Both the position numbers and the translations under genes were made by a program. The notes under the pieces were generated by a model. It did no database searches. It worked only from the letters and a program-made list of their open reading frames with translations, and had not been told where the DNA came from. Shown in pieces: positions 9,052-16,600 of a stretch of DNA of 64,000 bases (position 1 is the stretch's first letter; each line of letters opens with the position of its first letter). The DNA comes from Mucilaginibacter aquariorum. Lineage in GTDB: Bacteria > Bacteroidota > Bacteroidia > Sphingobacteriales > Sphingobacteriaceae. The stretch spans positions 992,001 to 1,056,000 of the forward strand of contig NZ_JANHOH010000001.1 in the NCBI RefSeq assembly GCF_024498135.1. Reading direction: 5' to 3'.

Positions 9052-10068
9052 TCATATTTTAAAAACTCCCGTAAAATCGTGGTCCTCATTTGGAAAATCC
9101 GGAAAATCGTGCAAGGCCATTTGTTCCTGCTCCGGGTATGCTCCTTTAATTTTTGTCAACTGGGCGAGCATATCCGCCGTCATTCCTTTCAAGTCGAAGT
9201 GTGGCTGCCATCCCCAATCCTTCCTGGCTTGTTCATCTTTAATGCTGGCAGGCCAGCCGGCAGCGATCATCTCCCGGTGATCCGGCTGGTAATCGATTCT
9301 AAACCCAGGAATATGTTTTTTGATCTCAGCGGCCAGGTCGCAAGGTGCGAAGCTCATACCCGCCAGGTTATAAGAGGTCCTTATCGTAATCGCTTCCTTT
9401 GGCGCATCCATGAGTTCCAGTATGGCCCTTATCGCATCCGGCAGATACATCATTGGCAAGCAGGTATCCTCATTCAGGAAACAAGTGTAATGCTGCTTCT
9501 CGATAGCCTGGTGAAAGATGCTCACGGCATAATCCGTTGTGCCGTAGCCTGTTGGCGCCGTACAAGCAACCAGGCCGGAAAAGCGTAAGCTGCGCACATC
9601 TACGCCGTATTGCTCAAAATAATAATTACACCAGTACTCTCCTACTCTTTTACTGATGCCGTAAACCGTATCGGGCTCTACGCAGGTTTGCTGCGGGCAG
9701 TTATATTTAGGAGAACCCGGCCCAAACACGGCGATGCTGCTTGGCCAAAACACTTTATCCAGCCGCTGTTCTTTGGCCACTTCCAATACGGAAAGCAAGC
9801 TTTGAATGTTTAGTTTCCATCCCGGAGGAATGTCCTGTTCGGCCGGGGTCGAAAAAGTGCCCGCCAGTAGATAGATCTGCGTTACACCACAATTCCTCAC
9901 CACGTTCCTCAATGCGTCCTGATCAAGCGCATCCAACAGGATATCTGCTGTTGCAACCTTATCTGCCGCGATGACATTAAACCGGCCATATCGCTCACGA
10001 AGGGCAACCGTCAGTTCGATACCGATCTGCCCGCAGGCCCCAATCACCAGAATGATATCCGTTTTCAT
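9052..10068 (-). CDS. tdh: L-threonine 3-dehydrogenase, short-chain (epimerase-type)
   Basis: The 338-residue protein is an extended short-chain dehydrogenase with the Rossmann motif VIGACGQIGIELTVAL at residues about 7-22 and an active-site YGISKRVGE carrying the Tyr-x-x-x-Lys pair. The pattern, with WPSSIAVFGP and the C-terminal DWGWQPHFDLKGMTADML, is typical of the NAD-dependent, zinc-free threonine dehydrogenases that oxidise L-threonine to 2-amino-3-ketobutyrate in threonine-to-glycine catabolism. The partner ligase Kbl is not next to it. It starts 4 bp after the DUF1015 gene, so both are cotranscribed, and the operon is divergent from an Lrp-type regulator, which fits amino-acid control. 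A UDP-sugar epimerase is the alternative, but the C-terminal motif favours Tdh. Confidence 0.85.
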   Translation of the reverse strand: MKTDIILVIGACGQIGIELTVALRERYGRFNVIAADKVATADILLDALDQDALRNVVRNCGVTQIYLLAGTFSTPAEQDIPPGWKLNIQSLLSVLEVAKEQRLDKVFWPSSIAVFGPGSPKYNCPQQTCVEPDTVYGISKRVGEYWCNYYFEQYGVDVRSLRFSGLVACTAPTGYGTTDYAVSIFHQAIEKQHYTCFLNEDTCLPMMYLPDAIRAILELMDAPKEAITIRTSYNLAGMSFAPCDLAAEIKKHIPGFRIDYQPDHREMIAAGWPASIKDEQARKDWGWQPHFDLKGMTADMLAQLTKIKGAYPEQEQMALHDFPDFPNEDHDFTGVFKI

Positions 10069-10072
10069 ATTT

Positions 10073-11260
10073 TTAATGTTTATAAATTAACAAACCGTAA
10101 GGGATCTTTGGATCTATCCAGGTTGCTTTAGGAGGTAATGTATGCCCTGCATCGGCAACCTCCATCAATTGTTGAGGCGTAACCGGGCATAGTGTAAATG
10201 CGACCGAGCAGGGATATTCGACCATAAATGCCAGCAGTTCTTCCATCGCGTTCCTGCCCCCTATATAGCTCATTCTCTTATCCGTTCCCGGATCGCTTAT
10301 CCCAAAAACCGGATGCAATACGTGCTTCTGCAGTATCTCTGCATCAACCAACGGCCCCACGTTATAGCGGGGAGTTAAATGGAACCACTCCCCTCTGACA
10401 AGCATACCCAAATGGTGTTTGGTTTCCGGCTCAATAGGCCGGTTATCCATAGACCTGCGGATAATGAATTCTTTCTCAAGGCTCGTAAAAAAGCTTTCTC
10501 TTTCTATACATACCTCCGGCTGAAACACCCGGTGATAAGCGCGTATACATAACTGATCGGTGGCCATATAAAGCGAGGCGATGGTATCATACACCTTTCC
10601 GCCCCGGGTTCTTTGTTCCTGCAACAGGCGGGCCGAGGAGGCTAAGCGGTGATGACCGTCTGCCATATAAACAGCACTGATGCCCGCAAAAGCTTCGGTC
10701 AATTCCTGTATGATCGCGGGATCGACTATTTTCCATAAATAATGCATACCAGCTGCATTGCCCATGGTCGCTTTATTATTACTTGCTTTGGTTTCCCTGA
10801 TGATCCTGTTGATCCTTTCATCAGGCTCATAGGTTAATAATATAGGGCTTCCTTCCAGGCCAGTAGATTCCCTGTAGTTTTTCAGGCGCCGTACGCTGTC
10901 GCAAAAAGTTTGCTCATGTATCTTTACGACGTCGTCCAGTGAACTTAGGGCCCAGACGCCGGTTTGCTGCAAGCCGCCATGAACGGTCTCATAAACATAG
11001 AAGCCGGGGGTTTGTTCCTGCCATAATTTGCCGTTATCAAGCATTTCCCTCAAGGTTTTGTCAATGGACGCATAGCCCGCTTCCTGGCCTTCCGGTGTTT
11101 CTGGCCGCAAACGGGCCGCGTGTTCCAGGGATTCCTTCAGTGGTGCCAGTTTTTTCTCGGTCCTGCCGTATCCCAATACCACAACCTGTTCGCCAAAGAC
11201 CAGCTGATCTGCGTAGAAAGTATTAGGGCGCAAAGCGCAAAAGGGTTGTATGGTCGCCAT
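10073..11260 (-). CDS. DUF1015 family protein
   Basis: The 395-residue cytoplasmic protein carries the hallmarks of DUF1015: an N-terminal IQPFCALRPN, the central GFYVYETVHGG, and YMADGHHRLASSARLLQEQ with the conserved DGHHR motif, followed by ASLYMATDQLCIRAYHRV. The DGHHR motif resembles ParB/Srx-like nucleotide-binding motifs, and the family has been discussed as kinase-like, often near serine biosynthesis genes. Its activity in this organism is unknown. It heads the two-gene operon with the threonine dehydrogenase, which links it to serine, threonine or glycine metabolism. Confidence 0.85.
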   Translation of the reverse strand: MATIQPFCALRPNTFYADQLVFGEQVVVLGYGRTEKKLAPLKESLEHAARLRPETPEGQEAGYASIDKTLREMLDNGKLWQEQTPGFYVYETVHGGLQQTGVWALSSLDDVVKIHEQTFCDSVRRLKNYRESTGLEGSPILLTYEPDERINRIIRETKASNNKATMGNAAGMHYLWKIVDPAIIQELTEAFAGISAVYMADGHHRLASSARLLQEQRTRGGKVYDTIASLYMATDQLCIRAYHRVFQPEVCIERESFFTSLEKEFIIRRSMDNRPIEPETKHHLGMLVRGEWFHLTPRYNVGPLVDAEILQKHVLHPVFGISDPGTDKRMSYIGGRNAMEELLAFMVEYPCSVAFTLCPVTPQQLMEVADAGHTLPPKATWIDPKIPYGLLIYKH

Positions 11261-11611
11261 ATGAGTAAACTAGGGTAAGCGTCTCTGAGTTCCTACCGTT
11301 ACGGCAAATATCCAAGCTTGTAGTGATGCAAACTATAACACCCCATATATTTGGGATACCATTCTAAAAATCGGTTGTATTTTGTTGTTTATTTCTATTT
11401 ACAACAGTAAAAAGCCGCTTTTTTAGATTTCATGTTGCCACGATCGCTCTATTCATATCAACTCCGTACACTTTGAACTCGTTTAAAAATACAATTAAAA
11501 TAAAAATAAAGTGTCAATACTTTATTTTTAAGCACAAATTATTCCCTATTTTGATAGCGCAAATAGAAAACAAATAAACGTACTTAATACACTAAGCAAC
11601 CACCTGTTCAT
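11261..11611. promoter_or_regulatory. Divergent regulatory region with a perfect 12-bp inverted repeat
   Basis: This 350-bp spacer separates the DUF1015/threonine dehydrogenase operon from the divergent Lrp-type regulator. TAAAAATAAAGT at 11501-11512 is the exact reverse complement of ACTTTATTTTTA at 11519-11530, with a 6-nt centre. Lrp/AsnC proteins bind AT-rich imperfect palindromes and usually control themselves, so this is a candidate Lrp site about 80 bp before the regulator start. Confidence 0.5.
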
Positions 11612-12082
11612 ATGATCAATAACACATTGGATAAAACCGACCTGGGGATCCTGAACATACTGCAAAGGGATTCCCGGACATTTTACAAGGATATCGCCCT
11701 GGAACTGCATAAGTCAGTGACCGCGATACACACCCGTGTAAGGCGCCTGGAAGAAGAGGGGTATATCAAACACTATACTGTCATTCTCGATCATAAAAAG
11801 GCCGGACGTGGCCTGATCGCTTATACCCAGGTCTGGATCGAAAAGCACAGCCAGGAAAGCATGAAGGCCTTTCAGGCCGAAGTGGTCAAACTCAGGGAAG
11901 TTATGGAATGCTCACAAATGACAGGCGCCTTCGATTTTCTGCTTCGTATCGCCATCCGCGATATGGATGAATACAATGTGCTTTATAACGAAAAGTTGTT
12001 AAAGTTGCCCTGCGTGGATAATATGCAAAGCTTTTTTGTAATGTCTACCACAAAGAATGAGACAGCTTATGTGTTGGGTTAA
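11612..12082 (+). CDS. Lrp/AsnC family transcriptional regulator
   Basis: The 156-residue protein has the complete Lrp layout: an N-terminal helix-turn-helix (residues about 4-60, starting LDKTDLGILNILQRDSRTFY and ending VTAIHTRVRRLEEEGYIKHY) and a C-terminal RAM effector-binding domain with MTGAFDFLLRIAIRDMDEYN. The family senses amino acids such as leucine, alanine or lysine and forms octamers. The divergent threonine dehydrogenase operon is the obvious target, with a perfect inverted repeat in the spacer. The ligand is not predictable. Confidence 0.92.
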   Translation: MINNTLDKTDLGILNILQRDSRTFYKDIALELHKSVTAIHTRVRRLEEEGYIKHYTVILDHKKAGRGLIAYTQVWIEKHSQESMKAFQAEVVKLREVMECSQMTGAFDFLLRIAIRDMDEYNVLYNEKLLKLPCVDNMQSFFVMSTTKNETAYVLG

Positions 12083-12377
12083 TAGGAGTGCAAACGCCCT
12101 CACCGAACACTTGTTAAATAAGCCCGGCGGAATCAGTCAAATCCGGCCATGTTTAGCCTAGGCAAAATCTTTAGTCAGTAAAAGGGCAAACAATTACCCT
12201 CTTCTTTTTTCGTACCGAAGTTCACTTTAAGGGCTTTCTTTCATTTTAATATTAGTTTTCGAAAGGGTAACGTTTAAAATACCCCATTGGGGAACAAAAT
12301 CAATTTCCTTTTCGAGTAAGGGTAAACTCAATCTTGTGTGTCTATGTGGAATTATAATAAAATTAACCACAACAAAC
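12083..12377. other. Intergenic region, no gene seen
   Basis: About 295 bp between the Lrp regulator and the outer-membrane barrel gene. It includes a short CCCCATTGGGG palindrome near 12282 and AT-rich promoter-like sequence before 12378. No further structure was recognised. Confidence 0.35.
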
Positions 12378-13301
12378 ATGAAAACTAAGGTTTTGTATTT
12401 TATCGCATTCTTTTTATTTGTATTACAATTGGCCGCACAAGCGCAGCAAAACGAACAAACTCCGGTACCGCTTCAATTGGGGTCGTTCAGCACACAATAT
12501 AGCTATTCGCCGTTTTCGGTCAATGGTAAAAAAATGAATATACAACAAGTAGGAGGCGCGCTTACCCTCCCGGTATTTTACACAATGAAAGATAATAAAT
12601 TAGACTTTTTACTTGCAGGTATCGAGTATAATGGGTTATTTCTTTCCGGCCTTGGTTCGCAATTTGGGGGAACACAGTTTAATAGTTTTTCGGTACCAAT
12701 TACCTTTCAAAAATCGTTGTCGCCTAAGTATGCGCTTTTGGCAACATTTATACCTACGTTATCCTCAGACCTGAAGGATATCTCGGGAGAGGACATGCTT
12801 TATTCGGCAGCTGTTATGTTGAGGATACGGAAATCGGCAACGTTTAGTTATTCAATAGGTGCGGCTTATTCCAGGCAGTTTTTTGGGAACGTACTGATAC
12901 CGCTTGTTGGTATCGACTGGAATATAAGCGACCGCTGGACCTTTAGCGGCACGCTGCCTGTTTCCGAAAAAATAAAATACAAATTTTCAGATAAAAACTT
13001 CGCCGGTGTTAATGCCGATTTTAGCATTGGCGGCGGCTCTTACCGTTTATCAAAGAAAACAGGGTCTGACTATTTGCAGGTGCAGCAGCTTAGAAGCAGC
13101 CTATTCTATGAGTACGTGCCTGCAAAAAACTTTTCGATACAAATAAGTGCAGGCTATAATTTTTCCCAACGGCTAGATAGGTACACTAAAGATCAAAAGG
13201 TGGGTTTAGTACCGTATCATGACCTTAATAAAAGGGTGCCTTTGGCGGAGTTAAAGAAAACAGGTGTTGCATTCCAAACAGGTATTAATTACCGGTTCTA
13301 A
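12378..13301 (+). CDS. Outer-membrane beta-barrel protein (DUF6268-like)
   Basis: The product of about 307 residues begins with a signal peptide (MKTKVLYFIAFFLFVLQLAA, then QAQQ) and consists of alternating hydrophobic/aromatic strands ending in a terminal aromatic (INYRF), the mark of an outer-membrane barrel. The overall pattern resembles the DUF6268 barrel family of Bacteroidota. The ATG at 12378 is preferred because it opens the signal peptide; an in-frame upstream start at 12336 lacks support. It is followed 11 bp later by a small HMA-like protein gene, probably in the same transcript. No transported substrate can be inferred. Confidence 0.75.
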   Translation: MKTKVLYFIAFFLFVLQLAAQAQQNEQTPVPLQLGSFSTQYSYSPFSVNGKKMNIQQVGGALTLPVFYTMKDNKLDFLLAGIEYNGLFLSGLGSQFGGTQFNSFSVPITFQKSLSPKYALLATFIPTLSSDLKDISGEDMLYSAAVMLRIRKSATFSYSIGAAYSRQFFGNVLIPLVGIDWNISDRWTFSGTLPVSEKIKYKFSDKNFAGVNADFSIGGGSYRLSKKTGSDYLQVQQLRSSLFYEYVPAKNFSIQISAGYNFSQRLDRYTKDQKVGLVPYHDLNKRVPLAELKKTGVAFQTGINYRF

Positions 13302-13312
13302 TATTTATAAAA

Positions 13313-13522
13313 ATGATCGAGGTGTTTAAAACAGATGTTCAGAGCGTTGAACAATCAAAACCGCTTATCAGGAAACTTAAGAATTATATACCCGGCGGCT
13401 GGGTAAATTTTGACCTGGAAGATTGCGATAAGGTTTTGCGGGTTGAAGGAAGCGTTTTTTCAGTAGAGGCGATTATTAAACTACTGCATAAAAATGGCCA
13501 TCATTGTGAAATTCTGGATTAG
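13313..13522 (+). CDS. Small HMA-like (heavy-metal-associated fold) protein without CxxC
   Basis: The 69-residue protein has the beta-alpha-beta pattern of a ferredoxin-like HMA domain (IEVFKTDVQSV, then DLEDCDKVLRVEG, then AIIKLLHKNGHHCEILD). The N-terminal CxxC metal site of copper chaperones is absent, so metal binding by the usual site is unlikely. Such proteins are common single-domain hypotheticals in Bacteroidota. It follows the barrel gene by 11 bp and probably shares its transcript. No function is assigned. Confidence 0.7.
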   Translation: MIEVFKTDVQSVEQSKPLIRKLKNYIPGGWVNFDLEDCDKVLRVEGSVFSVEAIIKLLHKNGHHCEILD

Positions 13523-13762
13523 CGAATGTTAGGTTAGCTGTACTTACTCTCTTATTTGGATATTGCCCGGTATTCCAGCTTTCATCCAAACTTTATACAG
13601 AGTCCTGTTTCTATCTTTATCGATGCAATAGGGCGAGTACCAGGTACGACCGTAACACCTAACTTGCTGAGCAGGCTTTTTATTAGGCTTGATTGACTCT
13701 ACAATTTACCTTTAATCGCTCATTCTCTTTAATACTTAATTCATTTTTTATACATTAAGTTT
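13523..13762. other. Intergenic region with an unassigned open stretch
   Basis: On the minus strand 13544-13705 a frame stays open for 53 codons, ending at the TAA at 13546-13544. It has two cysteines and several aromatic and basic residues (VRCYGRTWYSPYCIDKDRN) but no ATG. It could be the end of a lost gene or chance. Nothing else was recognised. Confidence 0.3.
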
Positions 13763-13803
13763 AAATAATAAACCCCGCTTTACATAAGCAGGGTTTATTA
13801 TTT
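13763..13803. terminator. Rho-independent terminator, probably bidirectional
   Basis: An 18-bp stem pairs 13763-13780 with 13786-13803 (one mismatch, 5-nt loop), GC-rich towards the loop (ACCCCGCTT / AAGCAGGGT) and A/T-rich at both ends. It lies directly downstream of the minus-strand lipoprotein gene ending at 13822. Confidence 0.85.
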
Positions 13804-13821
13804 ACATAAGTTTAAACTTTA

Positions 13822-14940
13822 TTAGAAATGAATTACAGGCGCATCTGGTCCCCATGCCTGGTTAGCATTGATGGTAAATTGCTGCAAAGCGGGATCCGTA
13901 CCGAACAACTTGCCGGATAGGATGGTTCGTTTGTTTTTATAGATCCGTACATTAGGAATTGTCTTTTGAACTATAATGTTGAAGTTTGCATCTAATGCAA
14001 ACAGTCTAACACTAATAGGCGTTACCGTATTCATTACAAAGCGGTCAGTTTTATAGTTAGTTTTCGCTCTGTCTGATGCCGTAATTTTGCCCATATCTGA
14101 GTCCCAGCCAATGGGTTGATCCTGTAAAATAGTACCTCCAAAAGGCACCTCATTGTAAAACGAATAACCTTCATATTCATTCTCCCGTGCTACCCCTATC
14201 CAGGCGACATTACTTGGTATGGCACCTTCCAAATCAACTTCAAGCTGCCCAACAATACGATTTATACAAATGCTTTGCGTGCTGTTCTGATTACCCACGG
14301 TAATTTGTACTTTGCCAAAGTAAATTTGCTGTGATTGGGGTATGGCATCAACCCCTTCATCAACATATACTGCGGCTCTTGAAGAAAAATCGCCACCTGA
14401 CGGAGGTAAAAGCGGATTGTAAAATGTAAAGTCATACCCGAGACCAGTGTCATCATTATTGATTCCAATATCTTCATTAGAACCGGTTACTACTATGGTA
14501 TAGGCTCCGGCTGCCAATGAATCGGTAATTACATTAAATGGATCTGTTGTGGTTGCGCCTACTTCTATTCCTGGTATGTAAATATTATATTCCTTTCCAT
14601 CTTCATGATAAATATCTTCAGTTCCCGGGTACGCGGCTGTTCGGTAAATTCTCTTTACCTCGTTTCCATTTGCATCGTAAACGACGTAAAAGTACTGATT
14701 TATAGCCTGGCTCAGGGTTGACGTATCAGTGGCCAGCGCTTTAGTTGACATCAGTTGCGGTGCTTTGTGTAAATCGATATTGCCCACCGTTTGCGAGAAC
14801 TGGCTCACTGTGAAGTTTACTTTATACTTCTTTGCATTGGCATCAATGGTTACAGGTTTAATGCCGTCAGTTTTCATATCCTTTTTGCAGGATGCTGCCA
14901 GCAAGCAAAAAGCAAGCAGGGCTAATAGTACCTTTTTCAT
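13822..14940 (-). CDS. Lipoprotein of unknown function, possibly fimbrillin-like
   Basis: The 372-residue protein starts with a lipoprotein signal (MKKVLLALLAFCLLAASCKK), with the lipidated Cys in LAASC, followed by KKD, which in Bacteroidota tends to give periplasm- or surface-facing lipoproteins. The rest is beta-rich with no catalytic motif. Phrases such as AINQYFYVVYDANGNEVKRI and the C-terminal VRIYKNKRTILSGKLFG are reminiscent of FimB/Mfa2-type and other fimbrillin-associated Bacteroidota lipoproteins, where a bulky strand-rich domain ends in an RTIL/TIL-type segment. No fimbrial operon surrounds it, so the assignment stays loose. A strong terminator follows it. Confidence 0.65.
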   Translation of the reverse strand: MKKVLLALLAFCLLAASCKKDMKTDGIKPVTIDANAKKYKVNFTVSQFSQTVGNIDLHKAPQLMSTKALATDTSTLSQAINQYFYVVYDANGNEVKRIYRTAAYPGTEDIYHEDGKEYNIYIPGIEVGATTTDPFNVITDSLAAGAYTIVVTGSNEDIGINNDDTGLGYDFTFYNPLLPPSGGDFSSRAAVYVDEGVDAIPQSQQIYFGKVQITVGNQNSTQSICINRIVGQLEVDLEGAIPSNVAWIGVARENEYEGYSFYNEVPFGGTILQDQPIGWDSDMGKITASDRAKTNYKTDRFVMNTVTPISVRLFALDANFNIIVQKTIPNVRIYKNKRTILSGKLFGTDPALQQFTINANQAWGPDAPVIHF

Positions 14941-15328
14941 AATTTAGTGATTAATGGTTAAGATTTAATAATTGAAGTTTAATCAGTACTTAGTTATCGC
15001 TATTTTGGTGGGGTATTATTACTTTAAAGTTAAACACTTGTTCTTTTTTTCATTACACAATCTATCTGTTCTGATATACAATTTATATCACAGATCAGAG
15101 AAATGGCTGTGAAATAGAGCTCTTTATAGACGCGTCTTGGGAGCTAAAACCACGCATTTATGTATCTAAAAAAGGTCTTAGATCCACCTTTGCTGAAAAG
15201 TTTAACAACCGTGTCAGAAAAATCCCCCCTGATGGTAATGTTACCGCCATAACAGGTTCAACTTATGGTCATAAGGATGGCATGTAGAGGAATAGGCTTT
15301 AGAATGACTGAGTTAATCCGGAAACAAA

Positions 15329-15364
15329 AAAATGCCTGTAAATCATACAATTTACAGGCATTTT
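15329..15364. terminator. Terminator-like hairpin
   Basis: AAAATGCCTGTAAA at 15329-15342 is perfectly complementary to TTTACAGGCATTTT at 15351-15364, with an 8-nt loop and A/T tracts on both sides. On the minus strand it follows the small frame at 15487-15630 and an extended reading stretch, and may end that transcript. Confidence 0.7.
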
Positions 15365-15486
15365 CCGTTTTGTTAATCTTATAAATGGACGACCAAACTT
15401 CCTCTTTGAATTCGTTGTCTTTATTTATTTTCTCCTGCTTTTGCTTTTCCAGGGGTGCCGCTTTGGCTATTCCGTCCGCCTTGATG

Positions 15487-15630
15487 TCAGGCACTTTCTA
15501 TCTTTTTTTGATCGATAACCGCAATGTCCTCTTTAGTAGCCTGCCCAAGCGTAAACACACTGTTTATGGTTCCTACACCAAAATACGGTCCGGAAGTCTT
15601 TGTTATAAACCAGCGCATAATCTCTTCCAT
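15487..15630 (-). CDS. Possible small protein or gene remnant (47 codons)
   Basis: The frame opens with ATG at 15630 and reads MEEIMRWFITKTSGPYFG, then LGQATKEDIAVIDQKKIESA, ending at TGA 15489-15487. No family is recognised. The upstream sequence is the intergenic repeat that also precedes a truncated adaptor gene near 56.7 kb, so this may be what is left of a displaced gene. A terminator-like hairpin lies about 120 bp downstream. Existence as a translated protein is uncertain. Confidence 0.35.
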   Translation of the reverse strand: MEEIMRWFITKTSGPYFGVGTINSVFTLGQATKEDIAVIDQKKIESA

Positions 15631-15640
15631 CCTGTTTGAT

Positions 15641-15742
15641 CGTTTTAATTATTACCAGGAATAAAAGTAAAGACAAGCCAGGAGGATAATTTACGGTTTA
15701 CCGTAAAGCGATGAGTTTTGTACAAAACAATCAAACGAAAGC
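15641..15742. repeat. Intergenic repeat, copy 1
   Basis: Roughly 100 bp here are about 85 percent identical by eye to 56709-56805. Both copies share AGGAATAAAAGTAAA, CAGGAGGATA and GGTTTACCGTAAAGCGATGAG. In this copy TTTACGGT and ACCGTAAA form an 8-bp inverted repeat around TT. Both copies lie on the upstream side of minus-strand reading frames, so the repeat may be a shared promoter/operator region. Confidence 0.65.
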
Positions 15743-15886
15743 GAACAATCAATGAATTGTAAACGTGCGCGGCTTTAAGAGCATTAAATTAATTGAGCAC
15801 TACTTGAATCCCCTTTGATCTCCTCCGTCCGCTATGATTGCTATTGAATTTGATAGCTTGTCATATAAGGCGCGCTGATCAACTGT

Positions 15887-16600
15887 TTACCGGGCATAAA
15901 AACTATAAACCTGTGACGTGGAGGTATTGCCAAGCAAGTCTTTTGTTACAACTTTCCAATACACAAGCGTTTTGGGAGAGACCGCAAGCGTAAAAACGTT
16001 ACCTGCACCAATCGTTCCTGCCATGTAGCCCGTGCCCGCGTCTGTTCCGGTATAGATCATCATTTCTTTTATTGGGCTGCTGCCGGCAGCGGACGTCCAT
16101 TCTACCCGCACCAGATTGTTTGCAGGGGTATCAAACTGCGCCCCGTTGGCCGGTGCGAGTAATTGCGCGGGATAAGGCGGGTAAACCGATATGCCCGGGC
16201 CGGAGTTATAAAATTTCCAAACCTTGCTGGCCGCGGTAACAGTAACCTTACCGGATCTGGAAACCACGTACCAGGAATAGGGCGTATTTTTTAATAAACT
16301 AACGCTGGCCGTGGGCATAGTTGTACTTTGCCTGGTCGAATCTCCGGTCAGCAAATTTTTGATATGCAGCTCGTAACTGTCCGTATTTGCCGCCATATTC
16401 CAGCTAAAGCTTACCTTACTTTGAGTATCCGAAACAGATGTTCCTAAAAAGCATGGCTGACCATCTTCCGGCAGGCTAAGCAAGGCCGGCCTGGGAAATT
16501 CCGGCGTTACCGGTATCGGGTCATGCGGCTTGTCCTTTTTACAAGCGCCCGCGGGCATCAAAAAAAGGGATAATATTAAAAGGCGCTTTATCTTTTCCAT
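15887..16600 (-). CDS. Fibronectin type III-like lipoprotein
   Basis: The 237-residue protein starts with a lipoprotein signal (MEKIKRLLILSLFLMPAGAC) followed by KKDKPHD. Two beta-sandwich repeats of fibronectin III type follow: VSFSWNMAANTDSYELHIKN with TPYSWYVVSRSG, and VRVEWTSAAGSSPIKEMMIY with LVYWKVVTKDLLGN. Such domains mediate adhesion or substrate binding and have no catalytic residues. Its start overlaps the end of the 1900-residue surface protein gene by 13 bp, so the two are translationally coupled and probably work together at the cell surface. Confidence 0.8.
   Translation of the reverse strand: MEKIKRLLILSLFLMPAGACKKDKPHDPIPVTPEFPRPALLSLPEDGQPCFLGTSVSDTQSKVSFSWNMAANTDSYELHIKNLLTGDSTRQSTTMPTASVSLLKNTPYSWYVVSRSGKVTVTAASKVWKFYNSGPGISVYPPYPAQLLAPANGAQFDTPANNLVRVEWTSAAGSSPIKEMMIYTGTDAGTGYMAGTIGAGNVFTLAVSPKTLVYWKVVTKDLLGNTSTSQVYSFYAR

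Larger units (their letters stand above)
14941..15886. other. Long gene-poor spacer with terminator, small open frame and repeat
   Basis: This 950-bp spacer contains the upstream region of the lipoprotein gene, a terminator-like hairpin at 15329-15364, a 47-codon open frame at 15487-15630 and an intergenic repeat at 15641-15742 also found near 56.7 kb. Near 15787-15835 there is weaker similarity to 44743-44810. The mixture suggests a place where fragments have accumulated. Confidence 0.5.
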
